A stretch of 64,000 nt of DNA from Rhodobacterales bacterium 52_120_T64 (GCA_002162875.1 MABA01000015.1:1-64000), one strand, 5' to 3'. Positions 10,253-19,000 are shown, counted from the stretch's first letter. Translations and numbers: made by a program. Notes: generated by a model not told the origin, from the letters alone.

Positions 10253-10513
10253 TCAATGGACGGTTACCATTTTAATTGCTGCATTGCGAACGGAAACCAG
10301 ACCTTCGAGCAACGATCCATAGTTCTGACCAGTGGAATACAATGATCTCCACCGCCACAGGTCACCCTTTTCTGGAAACAGCGCTGCAATGAAGCGGCTA
10401 CCATTTACTGGGTTGTTTGCTAAAACGATTAAGATATCCGCTGTGATACGTACTTGGAAATCGAGGGGTATTTGATCGGCGAGGATTCGTTGAACCATTA
10501 CTGTAATGTTCAT
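10253..10513 (-). CDS. Small hypothetical protein (86 aa)
   Basis: No family recognised. The gene call rests on a good ribosome site (AGGAG eight bases before ATG) and a plausible soluble composition. No signal peptide, no cysteine motif. Isolated between two large gaps, so it may also be a remnant. Confidence 0.45.
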   Translation of the reverse strand: MNITVMVQRILADQIPLDFQVRITADILIVLANNPVNGSRFIAALFPEKGDLWRWRSLYSTGQNYGSLLEGLVSVRNAAIKMVTVH

Positions 10514-11027
10514 CTTGGTTTCTCCTATTTGAGATACGCCAAGTTAACATACGATCCGCCCTCCTTGCGGCAAACTTCACCGGCGTGAAAACATGGTTTC
10601 CGATTTTGTCTAAACGGACGTTGGACGAGCATAACCGCTCTGCGTCCTCGTTCGTCCCACTTCCGCATCTCCGACTGAGCTCTTAACTAACTGCGGCTTA
10701 CCTCAACCGACATCGCCACCGTTAGTCATACGGCCAAACCATTTAATCTCCCCAAAACCGCCCATGTGTGAATACGAAAATACAGGTTGAAGAAATCCAC
10801 TAAACATGACAATTGTGTCCTAGAAGTAGTTTTCTACCGAAGTTTTGAGTGTTGGTAATGTCAACTAGCAGGCCCAATACCGAAGGTTTTTCAAGTGCTT
10901 AGAGACACTCAACGCGCTTGCCTTTTTGCAGATTTTTCTGCGTCAGGTGTGACACTTTTAACGAACCAAAGGTGAGTTTCTTCCCTTCCTTCACTTCACA
11001 CTTAATTAACAAAGGGGATTAAAACTC
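10514..11027. other. Gap of ~510 bp upstream of the lysozyme-like gene
   Basis: No gene seen. The last 40 bases carry the ribosome site (AAGGGGATT) of the next gene. Confidence 0.5.
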
Positions 11028-11708
11028 GTGAAATTTGGCGAAGCAAAATCACGGTTTTTCAATTTCTGTACGGCGCTATTAGTTGCGATCACAATCTCAC
11101 ATCAGGCAACAGGGCAATCAAACTGGGTGCCTTTGGGTACGACGGGTTGGACCAGTTCGTCCTCATTCGCGAAGACCAAACCCGCATCCACACCCCCTAC
11201 CCTTTCCCAATGGAGCGGACCTGTTGGGAATAGCGAGTTGGCTAAATTGCGGTCGCTAATCTCATTAGCTGAGAGTTGGCAGGATCAATATGACGCTCAT
11301 CACTTGTCGGCAAAAATCCCACCGAGCGGCAAGCCCTCGACGATGACCATTGCGGATATCCAACTATGGATTGCTGCAACACCGGGACAGCATCACGCTA
11401 TTGGCAGATACCAAATCGTTCCTGAAACTTTACAATATTTGGTTGATAAATCCGGCATATCCGAAAGTGCCAGATACTCCCCCGCCCTACAGGACATGTT
11501 TGCTGACATGCTTATCTACAATGCGGGATATAAAGAATATATGGCAGGCGATATATCACTTGGCAAGTTCATGGATAACCTTGCCGGTGTGTGGGCGGGT
11601 CTACCATTGCAATCCGGCAAGTCCGCGTATCACAACTATGCGGGAAATAGGGCCACCATCACTAGGCAACTTTACGAATCCGAAATGAAACGAATATTCA
11701 ACTCATAG
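11028..11708 (+). CDS. Exported lysozyme-like muramidase
   Basis: 226 residues from a GTG start with AAGGGGATT upstream. Residues 1-29 form a signal peptide (positive start, hydrophobic AALLVAIT-type core, cut near ATGQ). The mature part contains an early glutamate (LISLAESWQDQYDA), then TIADIQLW, AIGRYQIVPETL, and a helical C-terminus. The G-R-Y-Q-x-x-x-x-T element is that of the phage lambda-lysozyme-like/transglycosylase fold that cuts peptidoglycan glycan strands. Plasmid-borne exported muramidases often open the cell wall for conjugation machinery (VirB1-like) or act in killing; no conjugation genes are seen nearby, so its role is open. Confidence 0.65.
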   Translation: MKFGEAKSRFFNFCTALLVAITISHQATGQSNWVPLGTTGWTSSSSFAKTKPASTPPTLSQWSGPVGNSELAKLRSLISLAESWQDQYDAHHLSAKIPPSGKPSTMTIADIQLWIAATPGQHHAIGRYQIVPETLQYLVDKSGISESARYSPALQDMFADMLIYNAGYKEYMAGDISLGKFMDNLAGVWAGLPLQSGKSAYHNYAGNRATITRQLYESEMKRIFNS

Positions 11709-11854
11709 AACTCCGTAAAGCAGGTACCATACAAATCACCGATAACGCAGATGAACGGTTCAGGCGCGGCGTAATCTCCCAGAACAAAAACCGGAAAAAT
11801 CGCCTGCTGGGGAGCCAATCATGGGTAACAGCTCAACTTCCATTTCCTCGGTAT

Positions 11855-11884
11855 AACCTCCCACCAATTAATTGGTGGGAGGTT
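11855..11884. terminator. Perfect 30-bp palindrome at the end of the ArdC operon
   Basis: Two 15-base arms (AACCTCCCACCAATT and its exact complement) meet with no spacer, 10 bases after the ardC stop codon. It can form a very stable cruciform or RNA hairpin and is probably the operon terminator, although no T tract follows. A protein-binding site is the alternative. Confidence 0.55.
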
Positions 11885-11893
11885 CAGGACCGC

Positions 11894-12775
11894 TTACGCG
11901 GCCACCTCCTTTTCTGTTGCTTCGGATGCTTTGGCTTTGATGAAGTCCACCGCTTTTTGAGCCTCGCTCGCTGCCTTGAATATTACACTATGATCGTCAT
12001 TCAGGGCAGATAGCCAGCCCTCGATATAGGCGGCGGATTGTCCGAAGTCGGGCTTAAAGCCAAATTCAGCACCAAGGATGCAAGTAGCAATTTCAGCCAC
12101 CAATTCTTCAAACGCATAGTCTTTGCGGTTTTGGAATTTTTCGAAACGATCCAAGCGCGATTTGTGGCCTGTGGCATGCGCCGCCTCATGTCCTAAGACA
12201 CCATAAAACTCCGCCGCATTATAAAAGGTTGATATTGACGGCATGTGGATACGATCAGTGCTAAGAGAATAATAAGCTTCTGGTTTGTCGCTGGTGTCAA
12301 TTGCAACTCCAAGGGCAGCGAAGAAATCATCTAGTGCGGGATCGGCAACGGTTCCAAGATCGCGGGGCAGTTCTGGTGTGATATAGAATTGCTCTGGCAA
12401 GCCTTCGATCTGGTCGGCATTGAATACGCGGTAAGCGCGCATGTATGGGATTTTCACATCTTCGCCTTGGTCATTTTCACGCTCAACGGTGCCGTATTTG
12501 ATAACGGTGTTTGATTTTTCTCCTTTTCGAACATTCGCACCAAAGTCTTTTGCCTGTTTGAATGTGAACCAATGAGCGGATGAATAGCCGCGTTCCTCCG
12601 CAGCAAGCCAAAGCATAAGAATGTTAATGCCTCGGTATCCCTCACCAGTAGAACGCAAGGGAAAGGCAGCGCCGGATTTTGAACCCGTCCAAGGCTTGCG
12701 CCATGGTGGAGTACCCGCATTGATTGACTCAATTATCTTGTTCGTGATTTCTGCATGTATATCAAATTTTGCCAT
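11894..12775 (-). CDS. ardC: ArdC-type antirestriction protein
   Basis: 293 residues. The N-terminal half (PPWRKPW, GYRGINILMLWLAA, W-x-T-F-K-Q-A) is the ssDNA-binding ArdC/TraC1 N-terminal domain. The C-terminal half is a metallopeptidase-like domain with GVLGHEAAHATGH, i.e. HExxH zinc ligands, and a downstream glutamate-rich helix (AFEELVAEIA). ArdC proteins coat incoming single-stranded plasmid DNA and protect it from host restriction during conjugation. The gene is last in a long minus-strand run of plasmid genes, downstream of a 34-residue membrane peptide and structured repeat A1. Confidence 0.92.
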   Translation of the reverse strand: MAKFDIHAEITNKIIESINAGTPPWRKPWTGSKSGAAFPLRSTGEGYRGINILMLWLAAEERGYSSAHWFTFKQAKDFGANVRKGEKSNTVIKYGTVERENDQGEDVKIPYMRAYRVFNADQIEGLPEQFYITPELPRDLGTVADPALDDFFAALGVAIDTSDKPEAYYSLSTDRIHMPSISTFYNAAEFYGVLGHEAAHATGHKSRLDRFEKFQNRKDYAFEELVAEIATCILGAEFGFKPDFGQSAAYIEGWLSALNDDHSVIFKAASEAQKAVDFIKAKASEATEKEVAA

Positions 12776-12789
12776 TGTCTCGGCTCCCC

Positions 12790-12894
12790 TTAAAATCGAT
12801 TGTAAAAATATGAAGCCGCAAACATTGCAAAGAGCGCCGCGCCTGCAATTGCTGCAAGAATTTCAAATTCAGGTTGGATAAAAAGATTTGTCAT
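12790..12894 (-). CDS. 34-aa single-span membrane peptide
   Basis: Starts MTNLFIQPEFE, then one hydrophobic segment (AAIAGAALFAMFAASYF) to the C-terminus. AGGA lies ten bases before the ATG. It sits between repeat A1 and ardC, 14 bp before ardC, and is probably co-transcribed. Function unknown. Confidence 0.6.
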   Translation of the reverse strand: MTNLFIQPEFEILAAIAGAALFAMFAASYFYNRF

Positions 12895-12922
12895 TTGTGA
12901 CTTTTCCTTATGTGGTGATATT

Positions 12923-13136
12923 CGAGGTTGCCCCCCGAATTGGATTGATTTTGAGCAAGCACGAAGTGCGCCTGTCTCTAAAATCTGACCCACTGGCGAA
13001 GTGCCGGGGGTAGCAAGTGCAAGGAAAATCGTCGGGGATTTGGTGCGGCCCGCAGCGCAGCGAGGACACGGCCCCGGCTATTTTACTTGTAGGCGCGAGG
13101 ACCAGTGGGTCCTTAGCACTTCACTTCATGAAGGTT
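12923..13136 (-). repeat. Structured repeat A, copy A1 (leader of ardC unit)
   Basis: About 215 bp, one of three imperfect copies (others near 15791-16004 and 20197-20413), each ending 20-40 bases before the ribosome site of a minus-strand gene. Read on the minus strand it can form: hairpin P1 GGAC/GTCC; a GC-rich domain; P3 CCCCCG/CGGGGG; P4 GATTTT/AAAATC; and apical P5 GCAC-TTC-GTGC. In A2/A3 the same stems read GGGAC/GTCCC, CCCCAA/TTGGGG and GCGT-TTC-ACGC, so pairing is kept while bases change. This is the most diverged copy. Confidence 0.8.
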
Positions 13137-13169
13137 GTTTTAATGGTGCCTAGATGAGCGCCGTAGCCT

Positions 13170-13370
13170 TAGTGCCTCCGTCGGCGGTCGTCATCCGCAG
13201 GACCGAGGCGACGGATCTTGGCCAATCATCTGGCGAAGACTGAAGTGCGGCTCGTTAAGAACGGGAAAGGCTGTTGCATGAGAGAGAACAATGCCTGAGG
13301 GTTATAGTGGAAGCCAATTTGCGGCGGTAACTAGAACGCTGTCCCGCTTAAGCGGGATCAGGCCAATCTA
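13170..13370 (-). repeat. Structured repeat B, diverged copy B3
   Basis: A degraded relative of the segments at 16700-16940 and 20714-20960, upstream (minus-strand sense) of A1. Recognisable blocks are the 'ggtggaagcc...ctagaac' segment and a terminal hairpin TCCCGC-TTAA-GCGGGA. The corresponding hairpin in the other copies has different bases but is also self-complementary. Confidence 0.6.
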
Positions 13371-13519
13371 GATCATTGGCACAGGTATTTAGCTTTCAGG
13401 CACGAGGGACAAAGTTCCTTCGCAATTCACTTAACGATTGCGACTGAAAAAGCGTATTCAAATGCCGCCCCCGAAGGAACGGCAAATCGGGTTTCATCAC
13501 AAAGCAAAACTGAATTAAT

Positions 13520-13792
13520 TCAGAAATCTTCAAACAATAGGTTAAGAGTTTTCCCGCCAGAACTGCGTATAATCAGTTTATCGGCGTATAGGGCTATCAC
13601 AACGGTTTTGGTGGGGTTCTTTTCGTCCTCAACCATAATAATAGCACGGCCATGATCCTCATCACTGGAGGTTTTATACTCTCCAAGTATCTCGACTTCT
13701 GGTTTGTTAGGCGCCCAAAAGAAGGGTTTCTTTTTCTTTGTACCGTTGCTGTTCTTTGCCATAAACACAAATAGTTTGGCTTTATTCCACAT
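13520..13792 (-). CDS. Small plasmid protein, paralogue of 40208-40483
   Basis: 90 residues, start MWNKAKLFVFMAKNSNG supported by AGGACGAG upstream and by the matching start of the second copy. Lysine-rich KKKKPFFW segment, then a beta-rich C-terminal half (RAIIMVEDE, TVVIALYADKLIIRSSGG). No recognised family. The two copies share about half their residues and both lie next to region-3-type genes, suggesting a shared plasmid function. Confidence 0.75.
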   Translation of the reverse strand: MWNKAKLFVFMAKNSNGTKKKKPFFWAPNKPEVEILGEYKTSSDEDHGRAIIMVEDEKNPTKTVVIALYADKLIIRSSGGKTLNLLFEDF

Positions 13793-13923
13793 TTGTCTCG
13801 TCCTAAAAAAATACTCAAAATAAGTTGCTTCAAAATATCCCACCGTGAAAATAATAAGAAGAACAGAGCTCTTCCTCGATGGTAGCAGGGCGGGGAAAAA
13901 ATGATCCTGCCCCGCTTTTCATT

Positions 13924-15762
13924 TTACCCGAAATACTCCGGCACCCAAGTGTCAATTCGGGATTTCTGTTCTTTAGTTACGCCAAGGGCTTTTTGGGTGG
14001 CTTCGTCTGAAAAAAGCTTTTCCAAACGCTCGGCCTTGTCACCTTTCTTGAAAGCCACGAAGGCTTTTGTCGCTGCGCTGTCGGATTCGAGGTCAAGCAA
14101 TGAACCGTAGAGATTTTCCAGATAGGCGGCATTAACCCGCTTGAAGAAATTCTCTGCTGTCGGTGTCCAGACGCTGCGGATACTCGTTTCACATTGGCTG
14201 TCGATCTCGGCTTTGAACGCATCGTCGCCACCTGTGAGGACTGCCGCAAGATGGCGGGTGATTTCCGCGTTACGGTGCTTCTTACCTTTGGCCTGAAACT
14301 TCTCGAACGTATCAGCCAAAGCTGAGTCCCACGCATCATCTTCCGTTTCGTTTGGAGTTGTCAGGCGTTCATCCAGTGCAAAGCCCGTTTCTGTAGTTGG
14401 CTGATTGCTCGGAGCGTCCAATCGCAATTCGAAAACCTTACGATACCCAGTGTGGCCGGATAATTGGAATGCCAGGAGATCGAGCAACATTTCGGCTTTG
14501 TTTACAGCGGCATTCTGGCGAGCGCCTAACCGGATTGCCTCAAGATCATCTGCCAGCTTTTGTGAATAAGGTGACTTGGGCTTGTCGAGCCTTTGATGGG
14601 CGGACTTTTTCAAAATGCCTGCTTCAATAGCTGCATTTTTATCCTCGCGCTTAATCAGACCCGATTGGCTAGATAGTTCGCCTGACTGGTTTACGTAGAC
14701 AATCAGGCCAGCATGGGCTTTCTGTTCCTCTGTATATTCTCCATCTAGAATTGCCTGTAGCCTAGCCAATTCAGTTTTGCCTGCCTCATCCAAATCACGG
14801 TTTTGAGCAAGATCAACCAGTTCGTCATACCGTGTCGCCTGATCTTCCGACAATTCACCCTCGGTTCGGTAAATCCTTGAATATCTGCCCTGCTCAATAT
14901 CCCAGTATCCGAGATAGGAGTCTCCAGCGGTTTCTACCCATTTCCAGCCATCGGCCTCTTTGGTTTTGTTTGCAGTATCAGTCAGCTTTGCATGAAATAC
15001 CGCTTCCAGAATTTCGGGATTGTCGAACGTAGTCTCTTCCGAAAACAGGTCTCCACCAACCTTGCCGCCTTCGGCCTCGTAAGCCTCCTTTCCAACAAAC
15101 ACGGCGCGGCGGTTCGTGCCGCTAATAGCGTCGGGCTTGAGCAAGGATTTCATACGGTGGGCAGAAGTTGCTTCACCGCGCACCATTTCCAGAACTTCCA
15201 GCGAGTGCTTTTTATCGTTCGACACTGTGAAGGCATTTGCCATTGACAGGTTGATCTCGCCAGCTTTCAACGCATCCAGAATTGAGTTTGGCAGTTCGGC
15301 CAGTGCAAGGCGGCGGTATACATGGGCTTCGGTTGTGCCAAAGACTTTTGCGATACGCGCTACCCCCATGCTTTTAGCATACATCTTGCCAAAGGCGCGG
15401 ATTTCATCAGCGGGGTGTAAATCGGCACGAGCGGCGTTCTCGACGTTGGCCCATGTTTCGGCGGTATGGGCATCCGGGGCAATGCGCACAGGAACATGTG
15501 CAAGGTTTGGTTCTTCCAGAACTGCTATCTTCAAAGCGCGTAGGCGGCGACCTCCAGCAACTACACCAATTTTACCTTTCGAGTCCTTCAAGCCAGACAG
15601 GTTTTGAATGAGTCCACAAGCCACAAGGCTTTGCGCCAGATGTTCAATACCCTCGTTATCGGCTTCTTGGCGCGGGTTAAGATCGGACAAATACAATTTA
15701 TCAAGAGCTACGTACTCGATTTTAGAAATGTTCGGGGCTGTAATAGTTGTATGCTTGGTCAT
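13924..15762 (-). CDS. Large ParB/RepB/Spo0J-family protein
   Basis: 612 residues. The N-terminal third is a ParB/sulfiredoxin-type domain: SDLNPRQEA, then VAGGRRLRALKIA (the ParB box, here GGRR), then a helix-turn-helix (IAKVFGTTEAHVYRRLALAEL). The long remainder is helical with no named domain. It is far larger than the true partition ParB of this replicon (47455-48516) and has no ParA partner beside it. Proteins of this type occur in leading regions of alphaproteobacterial plasmids next to ArdC; some ParB-like proteins are CTPases or DNases, and a role on incoming DNA is inferred. Start ATG 15762 has AAGGAA upstream; repeat A2 forms its leader. Confidence 0.85.
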   Translation of the reverse strand: MTKHTTITAPNISKIEYVALDKLYLSDLNPRQEADNEGIEHLAQSLVACGLIQNLSGLKDSKGKIGVVAGGRRLRALKIAVLEEPNLAHVPVRIAPDAHTAETWANVENAARADLHPADEIRAFGKMYAKSMGVARIAKVFGTTEAHVYRRLALAELPNSILDALKAGEINLSMANAFTVSNDKKHSLEVLEMVRGEATSAHRMKSLLKPDAISGTNRRAVFVGKEAYEAEGGKVGGDLFSEETTFDNPEILEAVFHAKLTDTANKTKEADGWKWVETAGDSYLGYWDIEQGRYSRIYRTEGELSEDQATRYDELVDLAQNRDLDEAGKTELARLQAILDGEYTEEQKAHAGLIVYVNQSGELSSQSGLIKREDKNAAIEAGILKKSAHQRLDKPKSPYSQKLADDLEAIRLGARQNAAVNKAEMLLDLLAFQLSGHTGYRKVFELRLDAPSNQPTTETGFALDERLTTPNETEDDAWDSALADTFEKFQAKGKKHRNAEITRHLAAVLTGGDDAFKAEIDSQCETSIRSVWTPTAENFFKRVNAAYLENLYGSLLDLESDSAATKAFVAFKKGDKAERLEKLFSDEATQKALGVTKEQKSRIDTWVPEYFG

Positions 15763-15790
15763 TCTATAAATTCCTTTTATTGCTGCCGTT

Positions 15791-16004
15791 TGAGGTTTAT
15801 TCCCCAATTCGGACTGATTTTGAGCAAAGCGTGAAACGCGCTCGTCTCTAAAATCTGACCCGCTGGCGAAGTGTTGGGGTAGCAACTGCAAGCTAAATCG
15901 CCGGGGAATTGGTGCGGCCCGCCGCGCATCGCGCGAGGACACGGCCCTGTCTATTTAGCTTTCAGGCGCGAGGGACAAAGTCCCTTAGCACTTCACTTTA
16001 TGAG
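15791..16004 (-). repeat. Structured repeat A, copy A2 (leader of ParB-like gene)
   Basis: Close to A3 in sequence. On the minus strand it carries P1 GGGAC-TTT-GTCCC, a long pair flanking a GC-rich domain (AAGCTAAAT with ATTTAGCTT), P3 CCCCAA/TTGGGG, P4 GATTTT/AAAATC and P5 GCGT-TTC-ACGC, ending about 14 bases before the ribosome site region of the 612-aa gene. Confidence 0.85.
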
Positions 16005-16071
16005 TGCGGCAGCGGTCTTGTGCGTTAGCACGAAGAAAGGCGACCTATCGGCCGCCCCCTCCTCGGTTAGG

Positions 16072-16263
16072 TTAGTCGTCGTCGTTGTCGCGTTTCGGGA
16101 AGGCAACCATTTCGACGTTTGGAAACATGTTGTGTTTCACAGTGAGAGAAGTGATGTTGCCATCGCCGTCGGTTCTGACGAAAACGACCCCGCAGCGATC
16201 CCAGAAGTTTTTGCCATCTTTTTCGCCGGTTTTAACGTTCAGTTTCAAAGTTTGAGTAGTCAT
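16072..16263 (-). CDS. 63-aa conserved plasmid protein, copy 1
   Basis: Starts MTTQTLKLNVKTGEKDGKNF, contains WDRCGVVF and KHNMFPNVEMVAFPK, ends in an acidic DNDDD tail. AAGGAAA precedes the ATG. Nearly identical (about 58 of 63 residues) to the gene at 20480-20671. Family not recognised; the beta-rich, highly charged form is compatible with a small DNA mimic or ssDNA-binding protein, but that is only a guess. A GNRA-type hairpin follows its stop near 16040-16060. Confidence 0.8.
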   Translation of the reverse strand: MTTQTLKLNVKTGEKDGKNFWDRCGVVFVRTDGDGNITSLTVKHNMFPNVEMVAFPKRDNDDD

Positions 16264-16326
16264 TGTGTATTTCCTTTTTGTTCGTGTTTCGATGAACATG
16301 CTAAAGCGGCCAGGATGAGGGGGTGT

Positions 16327-16380
16327 CAGCAGGTAGTTTGTTGCGCGAGGAATGCCGCAGGCAGGGGAAACTACCTGTTG
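16327..16380 (-). repeat. Structured hairpin C, copy C1
   Basis: A 13-bp stem (CAGCAGGTAGTTT / AAACTACCTGTTG, one G-T pair) closes over the conserved core GCGCGAGGAATG, a small hairpin (CCGCAGG) and CAGGGG. Copies C2 and C3 have the same core with entirely different stem bases. It lies in the presumed leader of the 63-aa gene. Confidence 0.8.
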
Positions 16381-16387
16381 AAGCGAA

Positions 16388-16456
16388 GGCGAGGATATTT
16401 GTTTGACTCGCGCGAGGAATGACCCGGCACGGGGCAAGGGAAACAAATTTCTCGCC
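16388..16456 (-). repeat. Structured hairpin C, copy C2
   Basis: In tandem with C1. The stem is GGCGAG + ATTTGTTT pairing with AAACAAAT + CTCGCC, with the same core (CGCGAGGAATG ... CAAGGG) and an inner CCC/GGG hairpin. Confidence 0.8.
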
Positions 16457-16699
16457 CAAAGTGATCTCCCCCGACTGGCCGCTATGTTTAATCGTAAAAG
16501 AAACACGACAATGGAAATGCATTTGGCTACGAGCTGAAATCTGTCCGTGAACGCGCGAATTGGCAAAAAAGTATGGGGTCGCGGGATCTTGATGTAACTG
16601 TCAACCCGTGACGGTTAACATCACGGCTTCACCCGCACCACACAGCCTCAATATGACTTGGTTGACTACTACGCCACAATGATGACCACCCAACCCCCC

Positions 16700-16940
16700 C
16701 GGGGCGGCTGAAAGGGGGTCTGGAAGAACGCAGCCGCCAATCTCCCTCCCAGCCAGTGATCGTTACCCACAGGGCCGAAACAACGGACTTTGGGCGACCA
16801 TCCGGCAAAGACCGTGGCGCGGCTCGCAGAGACGGGGCACGGGCTATTGTAAGAGGGAGAACAAAGTCTGGTGGTTCGGGTGGAAGCCGGTCTGCCGGCT
16901 GGAACTAGAGCGTGATCCCGTAAAAGCGGGAGGCGGTATA
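16700..16940 (-). repeat. Structured repeat B, copy B2
   Basis: About 240 bp, roughly 80% like 20714-20960. It contains the shared blocks GTTACCCACAGGGCCGAAAC, CGACCATCCGGCAAAGACCG, hairpin AGCCGG/CCGGCT and a terminal hairpin TCCCG/CGGGA. It lies upstream of the C pair and the 63-aa gene in the minus-strand sense. Confidence 0.8.
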
Positions 16941-16953
16941 AAATACTGTTCGT

Positions 16954-17166
16954 TTACCCAAAAAATGTGAGCGCAATCATGAACCCGCCCGCAAACGCAA
17001 TGGATCCAGTAATTCCAGTCCAAAGATTGATGCCCGAAGTTATCTTTTCCTTGAAGTATATTTTCACGGACACCAATTGTTTTTCATCAAGACCCTGTGC
17101 CCCAAGAAAATCTTCCATGGTTTTCTCTTCATTTTTTGAAAAATACATCCCGTTAGTCCAACTCAT
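16954..17166 (-). CDS. Small membrane protein (70 aa)
   Basis: A charged N-terminal half (KNEEKTMEDFLGAQGLDEKQL) is followed by one hydrophobic segment (GITGSIAFAGGFMIALTFFG) at the C-terminus. AAGGA lies eight bases before the ATG. No family recognised. Confidence 0.6.
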   Translation of the reverse strand: MSWTNGMYFSKNEEKTMEDFLGAQGLDEKQLVSVKIYFKEKITSGINLWTGITGSIAFAGGFMIALTFFG

Positions 17167-17300
17167 AATTAGTCCTTTATTTATCTTGATTACTTTATTG
17201 ACCAGAATATCTAAGTATCACGTTTGATAGACATCAACAGAATTAAACCGTGTAAAAATAAAAACACTGTGCTGCAAGTACAGCTCCGCGCGAAGCGCCG

Positions 17301-17344
17301 GGCCTGCATTTCTTGCCCCTTCAATGGGGCGGGAAATACAGGGC
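17301..17344 (-). terminator. Long hairpin after the toxin gene
   Basis: GCCTGCATTTCTTGCCCC pairs with a downstream GGGGCGGGAAATACAGGGC over a 6-base loop. It is about 40 bases beyond the toxin stop in the minus-strand sense and probably ends the toxin-antitoxin transcript. Confidence 0.5.
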
Positions 17345-17387
17345 ATTTCACAAGCACTCGGGCATTTTCGAAAATTCATAAGAATAA

Positions 17388-17804
17388 TTACTGGCGATTC
17401 ACTAATTTTGACTGTTTCGAAGAAAAAGCACCCATAAAGCGTTTTGCAATAACTTTGATAAAAGCCTTACTGAAACTCCCCTGACGTTTGGAATTTGAGT
17501 TAAAATAAAAAGAGGTTTCAAGCGTATCACGATTGTGTTCATCAAAAATGATCCACAGTTTTTTATTGCTATCCAACCCAGCTCTCCGAACCTCCATTGG
17601 GGGAACTTCTAAATAATCCCTAGCTGTGTCTGGCTCTGTACCCGTAATAGGTAAAATATACAGATATGTTTTAGTTGGGGAGGCCTTCACAACGGCGGTA
17701 AACACAACAGGCCGTGGCTTCCGGCCTTCGGTTTCTCCCCGTTCATCTTGGTGAACCCAAAGATAGGGATACTCCCATAAATCTCCAGTATTAGGTTTAG
17801 TCAT
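17388..17804 (-). CDS. PemK/MazF-like toxin
   Basis: 138 residues. The fold signature is visible: GDLWEYPYLW at the N-terminus, GRKPRPVVFTAVV, YLYILPITGTEPDTARDYLEVP, RRAGLDSNKKLWIIFDEHN. This is the PemK/MazF-like barrel with the conserved Arg-Pro-Val-Val strand; such proteins are mRNA-cutting ribonucleases. It overlaps the upstream antitoxin gene by 8 bp, the usual toxin-antitoxin layout. It has longer loops than classical MazF (about 110 aa). Confidence 0.75.
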   Translation of the reverse strand: MTKPNTGDLWEYPYLWVHQDERGETEGRKPRPVVFTAVVKASPTKTYLYILPITGTEPDTARDYLEVPPMEVRRAGLDSNKKLWIIFDEHNRDTLETSFYFNSNSKRQGSFSKAFIKVIAKRFMGAFSSKQSKLVNRQ

Positions 17805-18057
17805 CGGATTCGATCACTTTGGTCAATTCCGCCGCCAATAACGATGCCTCATCTTCGGGAATGTCCGCCGTATCGCGCGCTATTAGGGGATCATTAACGG
17901 AATACCGTTCATCAAAAATACGGCGAGACATAATTACGAACCGCGATACTCCGTGATCTAACAAGCTGACAGGTCCGCTATTAGCGGCATCGTAAACATC
18001 GCCCGATTTACGGTTTAGCGCTGTTTTAGGGAATTCTTCGACAAATACATCACTCAT
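17797..18057 (-). CDS. Phd/YefM-like antitoxin
   Basis: 86 residues. TALNRKSGDVYDAANSGPVSLLDHGVSRFVIMS matches the Phd/YefM DNA-binding region (leaving out a few positions), followed by an acidic C-terminal tail (DIPEDEASLLAAELTKVIESDD) suited to wrapping the toxin. It precedes and overlaps the PemK-like toxin; the palindromic operator lies just upstream. Confidence 0.72.
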   Translation of the reverse strand: MSDVFVEEFPKTALNRKSGDVYDAANSGPVSLLDHGVSRFVIMSRRIFDERYSVNDPLIARDTADIPEDEASLLAAELTKVIESDD

Positions 18058-18078
18058 AGGGTGTTCCTTTCTCTATAA

Positions 18079-18115
18079 TACGTAATTTACGCTTATTACA
18101 TAATATACGTAAATT
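18079..18115 (-). promoter_or_regulatory. Operator/promoter of the toxin-antitoxin pair
   Basis: AATTTACG (18084-18091) and CGTAAATT (18108-18115) form an inverted repeat, within direct repeats TACGTAA 27 bases apart, in an AT-rich stretch 25-60 bases upstream of the antitoxin ATG. Probably the site where antitoxin and toxin repress their own promoter. Confidence 0.6.
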
Positions 18116-18138
18116 ATAAGAAATTTCAAGTGTTGTTC

Positions 18139-18426
18139 CTAATGGTGCCAATGTTCCCGACCATATTTCCGGCCACAAATGGATATCCGGTTGTTTGGAT
18201 CAAGTGGTACAATAGCAAGACAGAGATCATCTTCGCTTTCAACTTTGTAAACGCTGCAATCGGTATCCCCAAACGCATAAATAACAAACATCCAGTTATC
18301 CTTGTTGGTTTCACGATACTGATAGAACCCGTGATAATTCCTTTGCTGAACGCCGTTCCGATGCCGAACCGCACCATGTTTGGTGAAGTCCGGCGCATGT
18401 GCGGTATTCTGAAATAAGTCATCCAT
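18139..18426 (-). CDS. Hypothetical protein (95 aa)
   Basis: Start taken at MDDLFQ, 4 bases after the stop of the 18431 gene, implying coupling. The C-terminal half (WMFVIYAFGDTDCSVYKVESEDDLCLAIV) looks like a compact alpha/beta domain. No family recognised. It ends just before the toxin-antitoxin promoter. Confidence 0.55.
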   Translation of the reverse strand: MDDLFQNTAHAPDFTKHGAVRHRNGVQQRNYHGFYQYRETNKDNWMFVIYAFGDTDCSVYKVESEDDLCLAIVPLDPNNRISICGRKYGREHWHH

Positions 18427-18430
18427 ATTT

Positions 18431-19000
18431 CTAGTTTTCGCGCATATGTTTTTCGGAATTGGCGTCTGGAAACCTTTCTTCCAAATCCGCGAAACGGCGT
18501 TCCATTTCTTCACGCGTGAGGTTGTCCAGTTCCACTAACCCGACGATTTCACCTGTCGCCTCAATGCGTTGCATCAAGGAAATATCGTAGAATTCCGGTG
18601 TCTGGTCATAATCCTCGATCAACGTAAAGCCGCCGACCCCGTCGCTGGCCATCGCGAAGGCTTCCAGTTGCAAGGGTTTATCCAGATCGTAAGAAGCAAC
18701 TTTCACGGAAGCGTCGCAAACACCACAATAGGCATCATCAAATACCTGCCCAAGCACCCAGTCTTGTGATTCACTGCACCAATCAACCCAAGCATCGCGC
18801 AAAACGTTCTCGTTGCCACAAGAGGCACACAACATACCCTGCCTGTTTTCAGGTTTGTGCGGGCGCAGATCGTTTTGTAGTTCCACGATCATATCGCCAG
18901 CTTCAGAAGAAAGACCTATTTCACTATTGTCCAAGATAGCTTCAAGCCGTGTGTCGATTTCTTTAACAGAGAGCATCATATCAAACCCCGCCGTTTTCAT
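18431..19000 (-). CDS. Hypothetical protein with zinc-ribbon-like cysteines
   Basis: About 189 residues. CASCG and, about 38 residues later, CGVCD form two CxxC knuckles that could bind one zinc ion. The remainder is acidic, ending in a helical, charged tail. ATG at 19000 overlaps the upstream gene by 20 bp; ATG at 18979, directly after the upstream stop, is equally possible. Family not recognised. Part of the minus-strand plasmid operon. Confidence 0.65.
   Translation of the reverse strand: MKTAGFDMMLSVKEIDTRLEAILDNSEIGLSSEAGDMIVELQNDLRPHKPENRQGMLCASCGNENVLRDAWVDWCSESQDWVLGQVFDDAYCGVCDASVKVASYDLDKPLQLEAFAMASDGVGGFTLIEDYDQTPEFYDISLMQRIEATGEIVGLVELDNLTREEMERRFADLEERFPDANSEKHMREN

Noticed and set aside
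10112-10345. 77-codon plus-strand ORF with AGGAA upstream
   Set aside because: Overlaps the minus-strand ORF 10253-10513, which has the stronger ribosome site; composition unconvincing.
15116-15607. 163-codon plus-strand ORF inside the ParB-like gene
   Set aside because: Antisense shadow of a well-supported gene.
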